A stretch of DNA of 37,324 nucleotides from Alphaproteobacteria bacterium (GTDB lineage: Bacteria; Pseudomonadota; Alphaproteobacteria; ATCC43930; CGMCC-115725): assembly GCA_019240125.1 (NCBI GenBank), contig JAFAYW010000025.1:1-37324 (forward strand), in the 5' to 3' direction. A program made the translations under genes and the position numbers. The notes beneath the pieces were generated by a model. The model was not told the origin of the DNA, did no database searches, and saw only the letters and a program-made list of their open reading frames with translations. This document shows, piece by piece, positions 23,160 to 31,474 of this stretch (positions are counted from its first letter, which is position 1; the number at the start of each line of letters is the position of its first letter).

Positions 23160-24302
23160 ATGCCGCGCAACATGCCCCATCCCGCCACACTCGCCGCACA
23201 GGCGCTCGGCTGGACCGACGCGACAACCGGCGCCGTCGTAATGCCGCTGCATACGGCGACCACGTTCGAGCGCGATGCCGATAACCAGTACCGCCGCGGC
23301 CGCGTTTATGGCCGCGCCGACAATCCCTCCTATGACCAGCCGGAGGCGCTGATTACGGCGCTCGAGGGCGGTGCCGCCTCGTTGCTGTTCAGCTCCGGCA
23401 TGGCGGCGGCGACCGCGGTGTTCCTCAGCCTGCCGCTTGGGGCGCATGTCATCGCGCCGCGGATCATGTACTGGGCGTTGCGGCGCTGGATCATGATGCA
23501 GGCCGAACGCGGCGTGCTGACCGCTGATTTTGTCGATGCGACATCGCTCGACGCGATTCGCGCCGCGGTGCAGCCGGGTCGAACCCAGCTGATCTGGCTC
23601 GAAACCCCGGCGAATCCAACGTGGTCGATCAGCGACATCGCCGGCGCCGCGCAGCTCGCGCGCCAGGCCGGAGCAATCCTGGCGGTCGACAGCACCACGG
23701 CGACGCCGGTGCTGACCCAGCCATTGGCGCTTGGTGCCGATATCGTCATGCACTCGGCGACCAAATACCTCAACGGGCATAGCGATGTAATTGCCGGCTC
23801 ATTGACCGGGGCGCGCCGGGATGCGTTGTGGGAGCGGTTGGTCGCCACGCGCGGCGGCAATGGCGCGACCCTCGGGAGCCTCGAAGCCTATCTTCTGTTG
23901 CGCGGGATGCGCACGCTGTACCCGCGCGTCGAGCGCGCCTGCCGCTCGGCCCAGCGCATCGCCGAAGCGCTCGCCGGCCACGCGCATGTCGAGGCGGTGC
24001 TGTACCCGGGATTGCCGGATCACCCCGGCCATGCGATCGCCGCGCAGCAGATGACCGGCGGCTTTGGCGGCATGCTGAGCGTGCGGGTCAAGGGTGGCGA
24101 GGCGGCGGCAATCGCCGCGGCGGCCCGGGTCGAGCTGTGGAAACGCGCGACGTCGCTCGGCGGCGTCGAAAGCCTGATGGAGCACCGCGCCTCGGTCGAG
24201 GGACCGGGCACACCGGTACCCGCCGACCTGCTGCGCCTGTCGGTCGGCATCGAAGACCCGGACGATCTGATCGCCGATATCGAAGCTGCGCTGACGCGGT
24301 GA
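23160..24302 (+). CDS. Trans-sulfuration-family PLP enzyme (cystathionine gamma-synthase/beta-lyase type)
   Basis: The 380-residue enzyme has the Cys/Met-metabolism fold: RVYGRADNPSYDQPEALITALEGG, SSGMAA (PLP phosphate), LIWLETPANPTW, AVDSTTATPVLTQPLALGADIVMHSATKYLNGHSD (Schiff-base Lys in SATKY) and VESLMEHRAS. In place of the usual YGGT motif near residue 105 it reads IMYWALRRWI. The Tyr is kept but the GGT is not, so substrate use may differ from standard enzymes. GGAG precedes the ATG. Cystathionine beta-lyase, gamma-synthase and gamma-lyase cannot be separated by sight. Confidence 0.88.
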   Translation: MPRNMPHPATLAAQALGWTDATTGAVVMPLHTATTFERDADNQYRRGRVYGRADNPSYDQPEALITALEGGAASLLFSSGMAAATAVFLSLPLGAHVIAPRIMYWALRRWIMMQAERGVLTADFVDATSLDAIRAAVQPGRTQLIWLETPANPTWSISDIAGAAQLARQAGAILAVDSTTATPVLTQPLALGADIVMHSATKYLNGHSDVIAGSLTGARRDALWERLVATRGGNGATLGSLEAYLLLRGMRTLYPRVERACRSAQRIAEALAGHAHVEAVLYPGLPDHPGHAIAAQQMTGGFGGMLSVRVKGGEAAAIAAAARVELWKRATSLGGVESLMEHRASVEGPGTPVPADLLRLSVGIEDPDDLIADIEAALTR

Positions 24303-24313
24303 GCCGCGCGCGC

Positions 24314-25594
24314 CTACAGCAAGCCGACTGATGCCTCGAACGCCTCGATCGTGAAATCGACGTCCTCCGGGGTATGGGCGAGCGAGATGTAGTATTTCGA
24401 CTCGCCCTTAAGGATCCCCCGTTCGCGCAGCAGCGCGTTGAAGCGGCGCATCAGTTCGGCGTCTCCCTTCAGCGCGGTGCGATAATCGCGCACCGGGTCG
24501 GGTGAAAAGACCACATCGAACAGCGGCGGCTCGCCGCTGATCTGTGCCGGAATACCAACCTTCTGAAAGAGTTCGGCCAGCGCCCCCATCAGGCGCCGCC
24601 CGGTAGCGTGGATCTGTTCATAGGCGCCCGGGCGGCGCAGAATCGCCATCGTCGCGAGGCCGGCCGCCGCCGCCACCGGGTTGCCCGATAAGGTGCCGAT
24701 CTGCACGAGATAGTTCTCGTCGCTGACCCTGTTCTTGTCGAAATGCGCCATGATCTCGGTCTTGCCGGCGATCGCGGCGAGCGGGAAACCGCCGCCGATC
24801 ACCTTGCCCAGGGTGCAGAGATCGGGCGTAACACCGTAATATTCCTGCGCTCCGCCATAGGCGAGGCGGAAGCCGGTGACCACCTCGTCGAAGATCAGCG
24901 GAATGCCGTTGTACTCAGTGATTTTGCGCAACGCCGCGAGAAAGCCTGGCGCGGGCGGGATAATGCGCTGAAACGGCTCGACAATGATGCCGGCCAACTC
25001 ATCACGGTGCTCATGCACCAGGTTGGCGACGGCATCGGCATCGTTAAACGGAGCGATAATCATGTCGTCGCGCACGCTTTTCGGAATGCCGCCAGAATCC
25101 GGCACCGCCAGCGGGAAATTGCCCGACTGCTTGGGCGCAAGGCTCATCAGCGAATAATCGCTCATGCCGTGATAGCCGCCCTCGAACTTCAGGATCTTGT
25201 CCTTGCGGGTAAAGGCGCGGGCGACGCGCATCGCGTAGAGATCGGCCTCGGTCCCGGAGGAGACGAACCGCACCTGCTCGGCACAGGGCACCGCATCGAC
25301 GATCGCGGCGGCCAGTTCGATGCCCAGCCGGTTATTGGCAAAAAACGTGGTGCCGCGCGCAATCTGCTGCTGCGCCGCTTCCGTCACCTCGGGATGCGCG
25401 TGGCCGACCAGCATCGGCCCGGAACCCAGCAGGTAATCGACATATTCCTTGCCGTGCTCGTCCCACACCCGGCCGCCCTTGCCCTCGCGAATGATGACCT
25501 CGGCAGCGTAATTGCCAAACGTGCCGCCGGGCAGCACGCGTTGCGCGGTTTCAAAGATGTCGTTGCCGACCGGCTCATCCACTGGCGTCTCCAT
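24314..25594 (-). CDS. Class III aminotransferase, glutamate-1-semialdehyde aminomutase-like
   Basis: The 426-residue PLP enzyme has RVLPGGTFGN, GSGPMLVGHAHPEV, VRFVSSGTEADLYAMRVARAFT, KFEGGYHGMSDY, IFDEVVTGFRLAYGG and the PLP-lysine motif TLGKVIGGGFPLAAIAG. These are hallmarks of the HemL-like group. Alphaproteobacteria normally make aminolevulinate through ALA synthase, so a heme role is doubtful and an aminotransferase for another substrate is more likely. The ATG at 25594 is taken; a GTG at 25606 is also open. It lies 44 bp after the lactonase stop on the same strand, probably one operon. Confidence 0.87.
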   Translation of the reverse strand: METPVDEPVGNDIFETAQRVLPGGTFGNYAAEVIIREGKGGRVWDEHGKEYVDYLLGSGPMLVGHAHPEVTEAAQQQIARGTTFFANNRLGIELAAAIVDAVPCAEQVRFVSSGTEADLYAMRVARAFTRKDKILKFEGGYHGMSDYSLMSLAPKQSGNFPLAVPDSGGIPKSVRDDMIIAPFNDADAVANLVHEHRDELAGIIVEPFQRIIPPAPGFLAALRKITEYNGIPLIFDEVVTGFRLAYGGAQEYYGVTPDLCTLGKVIGGGFPLAAIAGKTEIMAHFDKNRVSDENYLVQIGTLSGNPVAAAAGLATMAILRRPGAYEQIHATGRRLMGALAELFQKVGIPAQISGEPPLFDVVFSPDPVRDYRTALKGDAELMRRFNALLRERGILKGESKYYISLAHTPEDVDFTIEAFEASVGLL

Positions 25595-25638
25595 ACGCGA
25601 CCGCACTGCCCGATGAAGCTCGCTCGGGCTCGCGCAAA

Positions 25639-26832
25639 CTATAGCGCCACCATGCCCATCCAGAACATCTGGCGATTGCCGACATCCACATCGTATTTGC
25701 GCACATAATCGAGCTTGCCGTCGTCGCCGATGCGGAACACCGACAGGCAGGCCGGCACAGTCTTGATGGTACCGCCGTCGCGCACCGGCAACCCCATGAT
25801 GTGCGAGGCCACCAATAGCCGGCCGCTCGGGTCGATGTGGAAATTGCGGCAGTGGATGCCGTGCGTATCGACATGCTGGATCGGCTTGGGTTCGCCGGTA
25901 GTCTGGTCGAGCGCGAACACGGCCAGCGAATTTTCGCCGCCGACAAAGACGCGCTGCCCGTCCACCTCGGCCGAGGAGGAGGCACGATTGGCGACATAGG
26001 CAAAGCGGCCGTTCGGGTGCACCTTCACGGTGCCGACCGCCTGCCGCCCCCGGATGTTGTCGGGCTCGGCGAGCGTACCGGCCTGATAGATCGGGGTCGC
26101 CAATAGCGTGTCACCGTGAAACGCGAACATGTCCAAGCGGTTCTGCCGCTCGAGCGACACATAGACCCATGGCATCGTCGGATGAAAATCGAGATGCCGG
26201 GGCCCAAAGCCGAACCCGCCATTTGGCGCGATCGATACTTCGTCGGTGAGCTGCCCGTTTTGGTAGTCGAACACCTTCAGCGCGCCGGGCTCTTCCGCGT
26301 TACCCCCGGCGGCGTCATGCCCGCGCGTCACCAGGATGACCTTGCGGTTGTCGAGCGTCACCCGCACCTGATGGCCGTAGATGCCGGGATCGATGTCGTC
26401 CGGCTGCTCCACTTCGGCGCCAGGCGTGCCGTCCGGGTTGACCCGATATACGCACAGGCCGCTCGGATTGCTGAACGCCACCAGGATATTCGCTGACGGA
26501 ATATCGGTCGTCATATGGATCGGCCGGGTCGGCAGTGGGATCGGCGCGCCGTGCTTGGCGAGCGCGCCGCTGGCCCGGTCGATGCCGAGGGCCGAGACGT
26601 GGTGGTTGGCCCCCACATGCCCGCCCACGCCGGAGGCGCTGTCGCTCGACGCGGCATAGAGAATGGGCCGCGACGCGTGGGGCCAGCAATAGTGGATGTT
26701 GGCCGGCAGGGCGATGGTGTCCTGGCGGGTCAGCGTCGCGTTTTCGACATCGACGTCGTAATGCGTCAGATCAGGCCCGACAGCGGCGTATAGCGCGATG
26801 CGGCCGGTCGTGTTCTGTGCGTGTTGCGCCAT
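25639..26832 (-). CDS. Beta-propeller lactonase family protein
   Basis: The 397-residue protein has the repeated blades of the 6-phosphogluconolactonase-like (lactonase) propeller: GRIALYAAVGPDLTHYDVD, RPILYAASSDS, GFGFGPRHLDFHPTMPWVYVSLE, GTVKVHPNGRFAYVANRAS and CRNFHIDPSGRLLVASH. There is no signal peptide, so it should be cytoplasmic. AGGGAGGG precedes the ATG. Lactonase activity is a family expectation; no sugar dehydrogenase is adjacent. It is divergent from a SnoaL-like gene and followed by the aminotransferase. Confidence 0.88.
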   Translation of the reverse strand: MAQHAQNTTGRIALYAAVGPDLTHYDVDVENATLTRQDTIALPANIHYCWPHASRPILYAASSDSASGVGGHVGANHHVSALGIDRASGALAKHGAPIPLPTRPIHMTTDIPSANILVAFSNPSGLCVYRVNPDGTPGAEVEQPDDIDPGIYGHQVRVTLDNRKVILVTRGHDAAGGNAEEPGALKVFDYQNGQLTDEVSIAPNGGFGFGPRHLDFHPTMPWVYVSLERQNRLDMFAFHGDTLLATPIYQAGTLAEPDNIRGRQAVGTVKVHPNGRFAYVANRASSSAEVDGQRVFVGGENSLAVFALDQTTGEPKPIQHVDTHGIHCRNFHIDPSGRLLVASHIMGLPVRDGGTIKTVPACLSVFRIGDDGKLDYVRKYDVDVGNRQMFWMGMVAL

Positions 26833-26922
26833 TGGCGAGCCCTCCCTGTCGGTTGCGCAAATCTATCCGCGTTTCCCGCCGCGGGGCTACACTGCCGGCT
26901 CAGCCAATCGGGGAGGACAGGC

Positions 26923-27330
26923 ATGCCGACCGCTCTGGAGGAAAAGGACGCGATCCGCGAGGTAATGGCCGAATACTGCTTTCGCCTCGATGGCGGTAAT
27001 TTCGACAGCATGGCCGCGCTGTTCACCGAGGATGGCGTTTGGGATACAGCCTTTGGCGCCGGCACCGGCCGCGGCGGGATCGCCGCGCTGGCCCGCGATA
27101 TCCGCGCCCGCAGCGGTCACGACCGTCCCCGCGGCATCCATCTCGTTACCAATATCGTGATCGACCTTGACGATGACTCCGCCAGGGTTCACTCGAACTG
27201 GATTGTCGTGACGAACAGTCCCGATGGCCCAAAGATCGGCTCCGGCGGCGGGTATGTGGACCATATGGTGAAGCAAGGCGGCGCGTGGCGATTCCGTCGC
27301 CGCAAGATCGACCGCTTTATCGCGCCCTGA
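26923..27330 (+). CDS. SnoaL-like/NTF2-fold protein
   Basis: The 135-residue protein has the N-terminal helix EEKDAIREVMAEYCFRLDGG, FDSMAALFTEDGVWD, RGIHLVTNIVIDLDDDSARV and a closing GGYVDHMVKQGGAWRFRRRKI, the pattern of SnoaL-4/ring-hydroxylating-dioxygenase beta-like proteins. GGGAGGAC gives a strong ribosome site. It is divergent from the lactonase across 90 bp. Substrate and exact activity are unknown. Confidence 0.83.
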   Translation: MPTALEEKDAIREVMAEYCFRLDGGNFDSMAALFTEDGVWDTAFGAGTGRGGIAALARDIRARSGHDRPRGIHLVTNIVIDLDDDSARVHSNWIVVTNSPDGPKIGSGGGYVDHMVKQGGAWRFRRRKIDRFIAP

Positions 27331-27334
27331 CACT

Positions 27335-27352
27335 CAACGCTGAACGGCGTTG
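27335..27352. terminator. Hairpin between convergent genes
   Basis: CAACGC (27335-27340) and GCGTTG (27347-27352) form a perfect 6-bp stem with a 6-nt loop, 4 bp after the SnoaL-like stop and 39 bp before the glycosyltransferase stop. There is no T-tract. It may act on both converging transcripts. Confidence 0.3.
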
Positions 27353-27391
27353 CAGCAACAGGCGCCAGCGGTGTGATATCCTGCGGTATGG

Positions 27392-28441
27392 TCAGGCGGC
27401 CTCTCTCGGGGCGGATGCACAGGGCCGGCAGTGACCGACAAACTGGGCCGCGCTCGCCGCCCAGGAATGCCTTTCGGCGAACGCCCGGCAGGCATCGCGC
27501 GGGACCATCAGCGCCTGCAGGCACGCCTGGCGTAAATCCTGGTTGAGCACCCCGACGGGAGCATCACCGATAACGTCGAGGGGTCCCGGAACCGGGTAGG
27601 CAGCAACAGGCACACCCGAGGCCAATGCTTCCAGTTGCACCAGCCCGAACGTGTCGGTCCGGCTGGGAAAGACGAAGACATCAGCGGCGGCCATGTGGCC
27701 GGCCAGCATGTCGCCGTGCAGCGCTCCAACGAAATGCGCATCGGGAAAAAGCGCCTTCAGCTCCGCCTCCTGCGGCCCCTCGCCGATCACGAGCTTTGAG
27801 CCGGGTAGATCGAGCGCGAGAAAGGCGGTGAGGTTCTTCTCGATGGCGATGCGTCCGACCGTGACAAAGATCGGCCGCTTCAGGGCGAGCGGGAGGGCAC
27901 GACGCGGGTGAAACAAGGCTGTGTCGACGCCGCGGGCCCAGAGGCCGAGATGCTGGAAACCGCGGCCCTCAAGCTCGGTTCGCAACCGTTGGGTCGAGAC
28001 CATCGTGATAGCAGCGGGCGCGTGGAAACGGCGCAGGAATGCATAGCTCCAAGTTTCGGGAATCGGCAGACGGGCTGAAATGTATTCGGGAAAGCGGGTC
28101 ATGAAGCTGGTCGTAAAGGCCAGCCCCCGGCCAAGGCAGAAGCGTCGCACGGCGTGCCCGATCGGCCCTTCCGTGGCGATGTGGATCGCGTCCGGGTTAG
28201 CCTGCTCGATCCGCCGGGCGATTTCGGCGCGGGTCGGCAGTGCGCATCGGATGCTTTTGTAGGCAGGAAGCGGAAAGCCCGGGAACCCTTCGGGGGTCAG
28301 GAACAGAATCTCGGCACCCAGTGCCGGGGTATGGGCGGCGAGCGCCTCAAGCGTCCGCACCACCCCATTGATCTGCGGCCGCCACGCGTCCGTGGCGAGG
28401 ATGATTGTCTGCACTTCTGTCCGATTTCCAGTCTGCGGCAC
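27392..28441 (-). CDS. GT4-family glycosyltransferase (MgtA/PimB-like)
   Basis: The 349-residue GT-B enzyme begins with ILATDAWRPQINGVVRTLE, typical of the GDP-mannose-dependent alpha-mannosyltransferase group, and carries the C-terminal nucleotide-sugar site DVFVFPSRTDTFGLVQLEAL (E-x7-E type). It could glycosylate a membrane lipid or oligosaccharide; the donor is inferred from the family. The start is uncertain: GTG at 28441 or GTG at about 28414, both with weak ribosome sites. It is divergent from the sigma-54-linked ABC operon. Confidence 0.85.
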   Translation of the reverse strand: MPQTGNRTEVQTIILATDAWRPQINGVVRTLEALAAHTPALGAEILFLTPEGFPGFPLPAYKSIRCALPTRAEIARRIEQANPDAIHIATEGPIGHAVRRFCLGRGLAFTTSFMTRFPEYISARLPIPETWSYAFLRRFHAPAAITMVSTQRLRTELEGRGFQHLGLWARGVDTALFHPRRALPLALKRPIFVTVGRIAIEKNLTAFLALDLPGSKLVIGEGPQEAELKALFPDAHFVGALHGDMLAGHMAAADVFVFPSRTDTFGLVQLEALASGVPVAAYPVPGPLDVIGDAPVGVLNQDLRQACLQALMVPRDACRAFAERHSWAASAAQFVGHCRPCASAPREAA

Positions 28442-28443
28442 CT

Positions 28444-28481
28444 TTCAGTAAGCGCGATTCAGTAAGCGCGATCTGTTACTG
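28444..28481 (+). promoter_or_regulatory. Tandem repeat plus inverted CAGTAA boxes, likely enhancer site
   Basis: TTCAGTAAGCGCGA occurs twice in direct tandem (28444-28457 and 28458-28471). The second copy's CAGTAA (28460-28465) forms an inverted pair with TTACTG (28476-28481), separated by 10 bp. The group ends about 100 bp upstream of the sigma-54 -24 element, the normal distance for an enhancer-binding protein. The repeats are directly visible; protein binding is inferred. Confidence 0.55.
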
Positions 28482-28581
28482 CAATATGTCACCTCGGCGA
28501 TGCGTGGCCTGAGTTCGGCGCTTCGCTGCCCGGCCCGGATATAGGCTGTCTGGTTGGGGAATCTTTTGGTCCCACCCTATC

Positions 28582-28596
28582 TGGCACGCTGCTTGC
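28582..28596 (+). promoter_or_regulatory. Sigma-54 (RpoN) promoter
   Basis: TGGCACGCTGCTTGC matches the -24/-12 consensus TGGCAC-N5-TTGC exactly, with GG and GC separated by the required 10 bp. Transcription would start near 28608, about 50 nt before the binding-protein ATG. It makes the ABC operon dependent on RpoN and an activator ATPase. Confidence 0.8.
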
Positions 28597-28657
28597 GGCG
28601 CTCGCGTCGGAGGAGATGCCGGGAGCACCCGCAAAACAGTTTCAGGCGAGGTTTCCG

Positions 28658-30253
28658 ATGACGCGCGCACGTTTAATTGCGGCCGGGCTGGCACTGGCGG
28701 CCGCCTTGTTGCCGGCCAGACCAACTCCGGCGCAGACCCTGCGCATTGCCATGACCGCGTCGGACACACCGACGACGACGGGCATCCCAAACAACGGCGG
28801 CGAGGGTTACCGGTTTTGCGGGTTTCCCGCGTTCGACGGGCTGATCAACTGGGACTTCACCCATCCCGACAAGATCGCCGGGGTGACGGCGGGCCTTGCA
28901 AGCGAGTGGAAGGTTGACGAAGCGGATCATACCCGCTGGATCTTCACCATCCGCGACGGCGTTACCTTTACCGACGGCACGCCGCTGACGGTGGACGCCG
29001 TCACGTGGAACATGCAGCGGCTGTTCGATGAGAAGTCGCCGCAATTCGATGCGCCGGCATCGGCGATCGTGCGCTCCTCGGTCAACATGGTCGATCATTG
29101 GCAAAAGATCGACGACACGCATCTCGCGATCTACACCAAGTCGCCGTTCAGCTTCTTCCCCTACATGGTGCCCAACATCCTGATGGTCAGCCCGGCGCAG
29201 TACGAGAAGGCGGGCCGTAACTGGGCGGAATTCGGCAAGGTGCCGGCCGGCACGGGGCCGTTCAAGATCACCAAGGTGGTGCCCGGCCAAATGGTCGAAA
29301 TGACCCGCAACGAGAATTACTGGGACAAGACCCGCATCCCGAAACTGCAGAAGCTGATCCTGATCCCGATGCCGGAGGCGACGACGCGGCTCGCCGCCTT
29401 GCGCGCCGGGCAGGTGGATTGGATCGAGGTGCCGCCACCCGATGCGATCCCCTCCCTCAAGGCTGCCGGGTTCCAGATCAGCACCTGGCCCTACCCGCAC
29501 ACCTGGCCCTACATCTTCAATGTCACCGACAAGTCGGTATTCAAGGATGTGCGCATTCGGCAGGCGCTGAATTACGCGATAGACCGCGATGCGATCGTCA
29601 AGTTCCTCAATGGCACTGCGAAACCGGCGGTGGGCCTCTATCCACCCGATTCCCCGGAATTCGGCAAGCCGACACAGCGCTATACTTATGACCCGGAAAA
29701 GGCCAAAGCGCTGCTCAAGGAGGCAGGCTATGGGCCGGACCATCCGGTCAAGGCCAAGATCATGATCTCGACCGCCGGCTCGGGCCAGATGTTGCCATTG
29801 CCGATGAACGAGATCATCGAACAGACGGTGAAGCCTATCGGGTTCGACCTCGATTTCGATGTGACGGATTGGGGCAGCATGCTGGTGGCCAAGCGCAGCG
29901 ACCCGGCCGCGCCGGCCTCGCATGGCGACGACGCGCTGAACAACAGCCTCAGCTTCCCTGATCCCGGCGCGATGTTCCGCTATTACAGCAAGACCAGCTT
30001 TTCGCCGAACGGCATCAATTGGGGCCATTACAGCGACCCGCAGGTGCAGGATTTGCTGGACAAGGCACAGCAGAGCTTTGATCAGGAGCAGCAGACCGAG
30101 CTGCTGGCGCAGGCGCATGCGCGGATCGTCGATCAGGCCGCCTGGCTCTTCATCGTGCACGATCTGAACCCGCGCGCGATGTCGGCCAAAGTGAGGGGCT
30201 TCCAGCCGGCCCAAAGCTGGTACCAGGACTTTACCAAGGTAACGGTGGAGTAG
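28658..30253 (+). CDS. ABC transporter periplasmic substrate-binding protein (family 5, peptide/opine/nickel type)
   Basis: The 531-residue protein begins with a signal peptide (MTRARLIAAGLALAAALLPA, cleavage near AQT about 28). It then has the SBP_bac_5 pattern: WIFTIRDGVTFTDGTPLTVDAVTWN, GTGPFKITKVVPGQMVEMTRNENYW, DVRIRQALNYAIDRDAIV and YDPEKAKALLKEAGYGPDH. No lipobox cysteine is present, so it should be a soluble periplasmic protein. It leads a complete importer operon. The ligand (peptide, opine, glutathione, other) is not decided. The start at 28658 follows AGGCGAGG. Confidence 0.93.
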   Translation: MTRARLIAAGLALAAALLPARPTPAQTLRIAMTASDTPTTTGIPNNGGEGYRFCGFPAFDGLINWDFTHPDKIAGVTAGLASEWKVDEADHTRWIFTIRDGVTFTDGTPLTVDAVTWNMQRLFDEKSPQFDAPASAIVRSSVNMVDHWQKIDDTHLAIYTKSPFSFFPYMVPNILMVSPAQYEKAGRNWAEFGKVPAGTGPFKITKVVPGQMVEMTRNENYWDKTRIPKLQKLILIPMPEATTRLAALRAGQVDWIEVPPPDAIPSLKAAGFQISTWPYPHTWPYIFNVTDKSVFKDVRIRQALNYAIDRDAIVKFLNGTAKPAVGLYPPDSPEFGKPTQRYTYDPEKAKALLKEAGYGPDHPVKAKIMISTAGSGQMLPLPMNEIIEQTVKPIGFDLDFDVTDWGSMLVAKRSDPAAPASHGDDALNNSLSFPDPGAMFRYYSKTSFSPNGINWGHYSDPQVQDLLDKAQQSFDQEQQTELLAQAHARIVDQAAWLFIVHDLNPRAMSAKVRGFQPAQSWYQDFTKVTVE

Positions 30254-30402
30254 TTCAGAGAAGGCCGCTCACGCTCAGGCCGGTCGATTGGAAGGCCGAC
30301 CTGACGTTATCGCAGCGGCGGATCCTGTTCAGTCCCCGGCTGCGCAGCGAGACTGAAGAGGTTGCGAGCGACTGCATATGCTTAAGGGACGCGGTCACGC
30401 CT

Positions 30403-30436
30403 CCGCACTTCGGACGAGGGGTGCGGCAGCCCGCAC
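30403..30436 (+). other. Competing hairpins in the binding protein-permease gap
   Basis: In the 262-bp gap before the first permease, GTGCGG (30421-30426) can pair with CCGCAC upstream (30403-30408, 12-nt loop) or downstream (30431-30436, 4-nt loop CAGC). Only one can form at a time. Such structures after a binding-protein gene usually protect its 3' end or reduce downstream expression. I see no gene in the rest of the gap. Confidence 0.45.
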
Positions 30437-30515
30437 ATGCGATAATCCGAGACGCTGGCATGGCGATTGCTGCGACGCAGCACAAGCGCTCCCGTTCGCA
30501 CGTTGTCGAGTACCC

Positions 30516-31460
30516 ATGGCCCGGTTCATAACCCTGCGCCTGATGCACACGATCCTGATCCTGTTCGGGGTCTCGATCGTCGCCTTTGGCCTGATTCACC
30601 TGATACCCGGCAACCCGCTCGACATCCTGCTGCCGCCCGAGGCACCGAAGGAGGTCGTGGAGCGGCTCAAGGTCGAATTCGGCTTCGATAAGCCGCTCTA
30701 CGTTCAGTATTTCGCCTGGCTGATCCGGGTGGTGCACGGCAATCTCGGTACGTCGGTGTTCACCGGACTGCAGGTCACCGGCGAATTGCTGAGCGCCCTC
30801 GGCAACACCTTCATCCTGGCCGTCCCCGCTGCCGTGCTTGGCTTCTCCCTTGGGACGCTGTTCGGCACCCTGGCCGCCTTCAATTATGGACGGTGGCTGG
30901 ACAAGGTCTTCTCGGTCATCACGATCCTCGGGCTGTCGATGCCGCATTACTGGCTCGGCATCGCGATGGTCATCGTCTTCGCGGTGCTGTGGCCGGTGCT
31001 TCCGGCCGCGGGGATGGGACCGAGCGGCGGCATCCCGGCGAGCTGGGAAGACCTCAAATTCCTGATCCTGCCGGTCATCACACTGTCGATGATCCCGATG
31101 GGTGTTATCGGCCGCATGGTGCGTTCGACCGTGCTGGAAATCCTCAGCCAGGAATTTCCCAACGCGCTGCACGCGAAGGGGCTGCGGCGGCGGCGCGTCA
31201 TCTGGCACGTGCTGAAAAATGCGGCACCACCGGCGCTGGCGGTAATGGGCTTGCAGCTCGGATATCTGATGGGCGGCTCGATCCTGGTCGAGACCGTCTA
31301 CAACTGGCCCGGCTCCGGCCAGTTCATGAACCTCGCGATCTTCCGCCGCGACATCCCGGTACTGCAGGGCACGGTGCTGGTACTGGCGAGTTTCTTTGTC
31401 TTCATCAACCTGCTGGTCGATATCGCGCAGGCGCTGATCGACCCGCGTATCCGCCGCTGA
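30516..31460 (+). CDS. ABC transporter permease (DppB/OppB type)
   Basis: The 314-residue inner-membrane protein opens MARFITLRLMHTILILFGVS and keeps the family features: LIPGNPLDILLPPEAP, a long periplasmic loop after helix 1, FSVITILGLSMPHYWLGI and the EAA-like ATPase-contact loop NALHAKGLRRRRVIWHVLKNA. About six membrane segments are visible. The ATG at 30516 was chosen on family alignment; the frame is open upstream to 30378. It is followed after 14 bp by the second permease. Confidence 0.92.
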   Translation: MARFITLRLMHTILILFGVSIVAFGLIHLIPGNPLDILLPPEAPKEVVERLKVEFGFDKPLYVQYFAWLIRVVHGNLGTSVFTGLQVTGELLSALGNTFILAVPAAVLGFSLGTLFGTLAAFNYGRWLDKVFSVITILGLSMPHYWLGIAMVIVFAVLWPVLPAAGMGPSGGIPASWEDLKFLILPVITLSMIPMGVIGRMVRSTVLEILSQEFPNALHAKGLRRRRVIWHVLKNAAPPALAVMGLQLGYLMGGSILVETVYNWPGSGQFMNLAIFRRDIPVLQGTVLVLASFFVFINLLVDIAQALIDPRIRR

Positions 31461-31474
31461 ACGGAGCGCGCCCT

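Noticed and set aside
28444..28481. Short direct repeats as a possible CRISPR array
   Set aside because: Only two adjacent 14-bp copies with no spacers and no cas genes; the position suits a regulatory site.
28673..30214. 513-codon open frame on the minus strand opposite the binding-protein gene
   Set aside because: It mirrors the whole substrate-binding gene, has no recognisable motifs and is Arg/His/Gly-rich as expected for the complement of a high-GC gene.
30255..31208. 317-codon minus-strand frame over the first permease and the gap before it
   Set aside because: Its bulk is the complement of a clear DppB-type permease. The tail in the gap looks like ordinary translated non-coding DNA; I could not assign a remnant gene.
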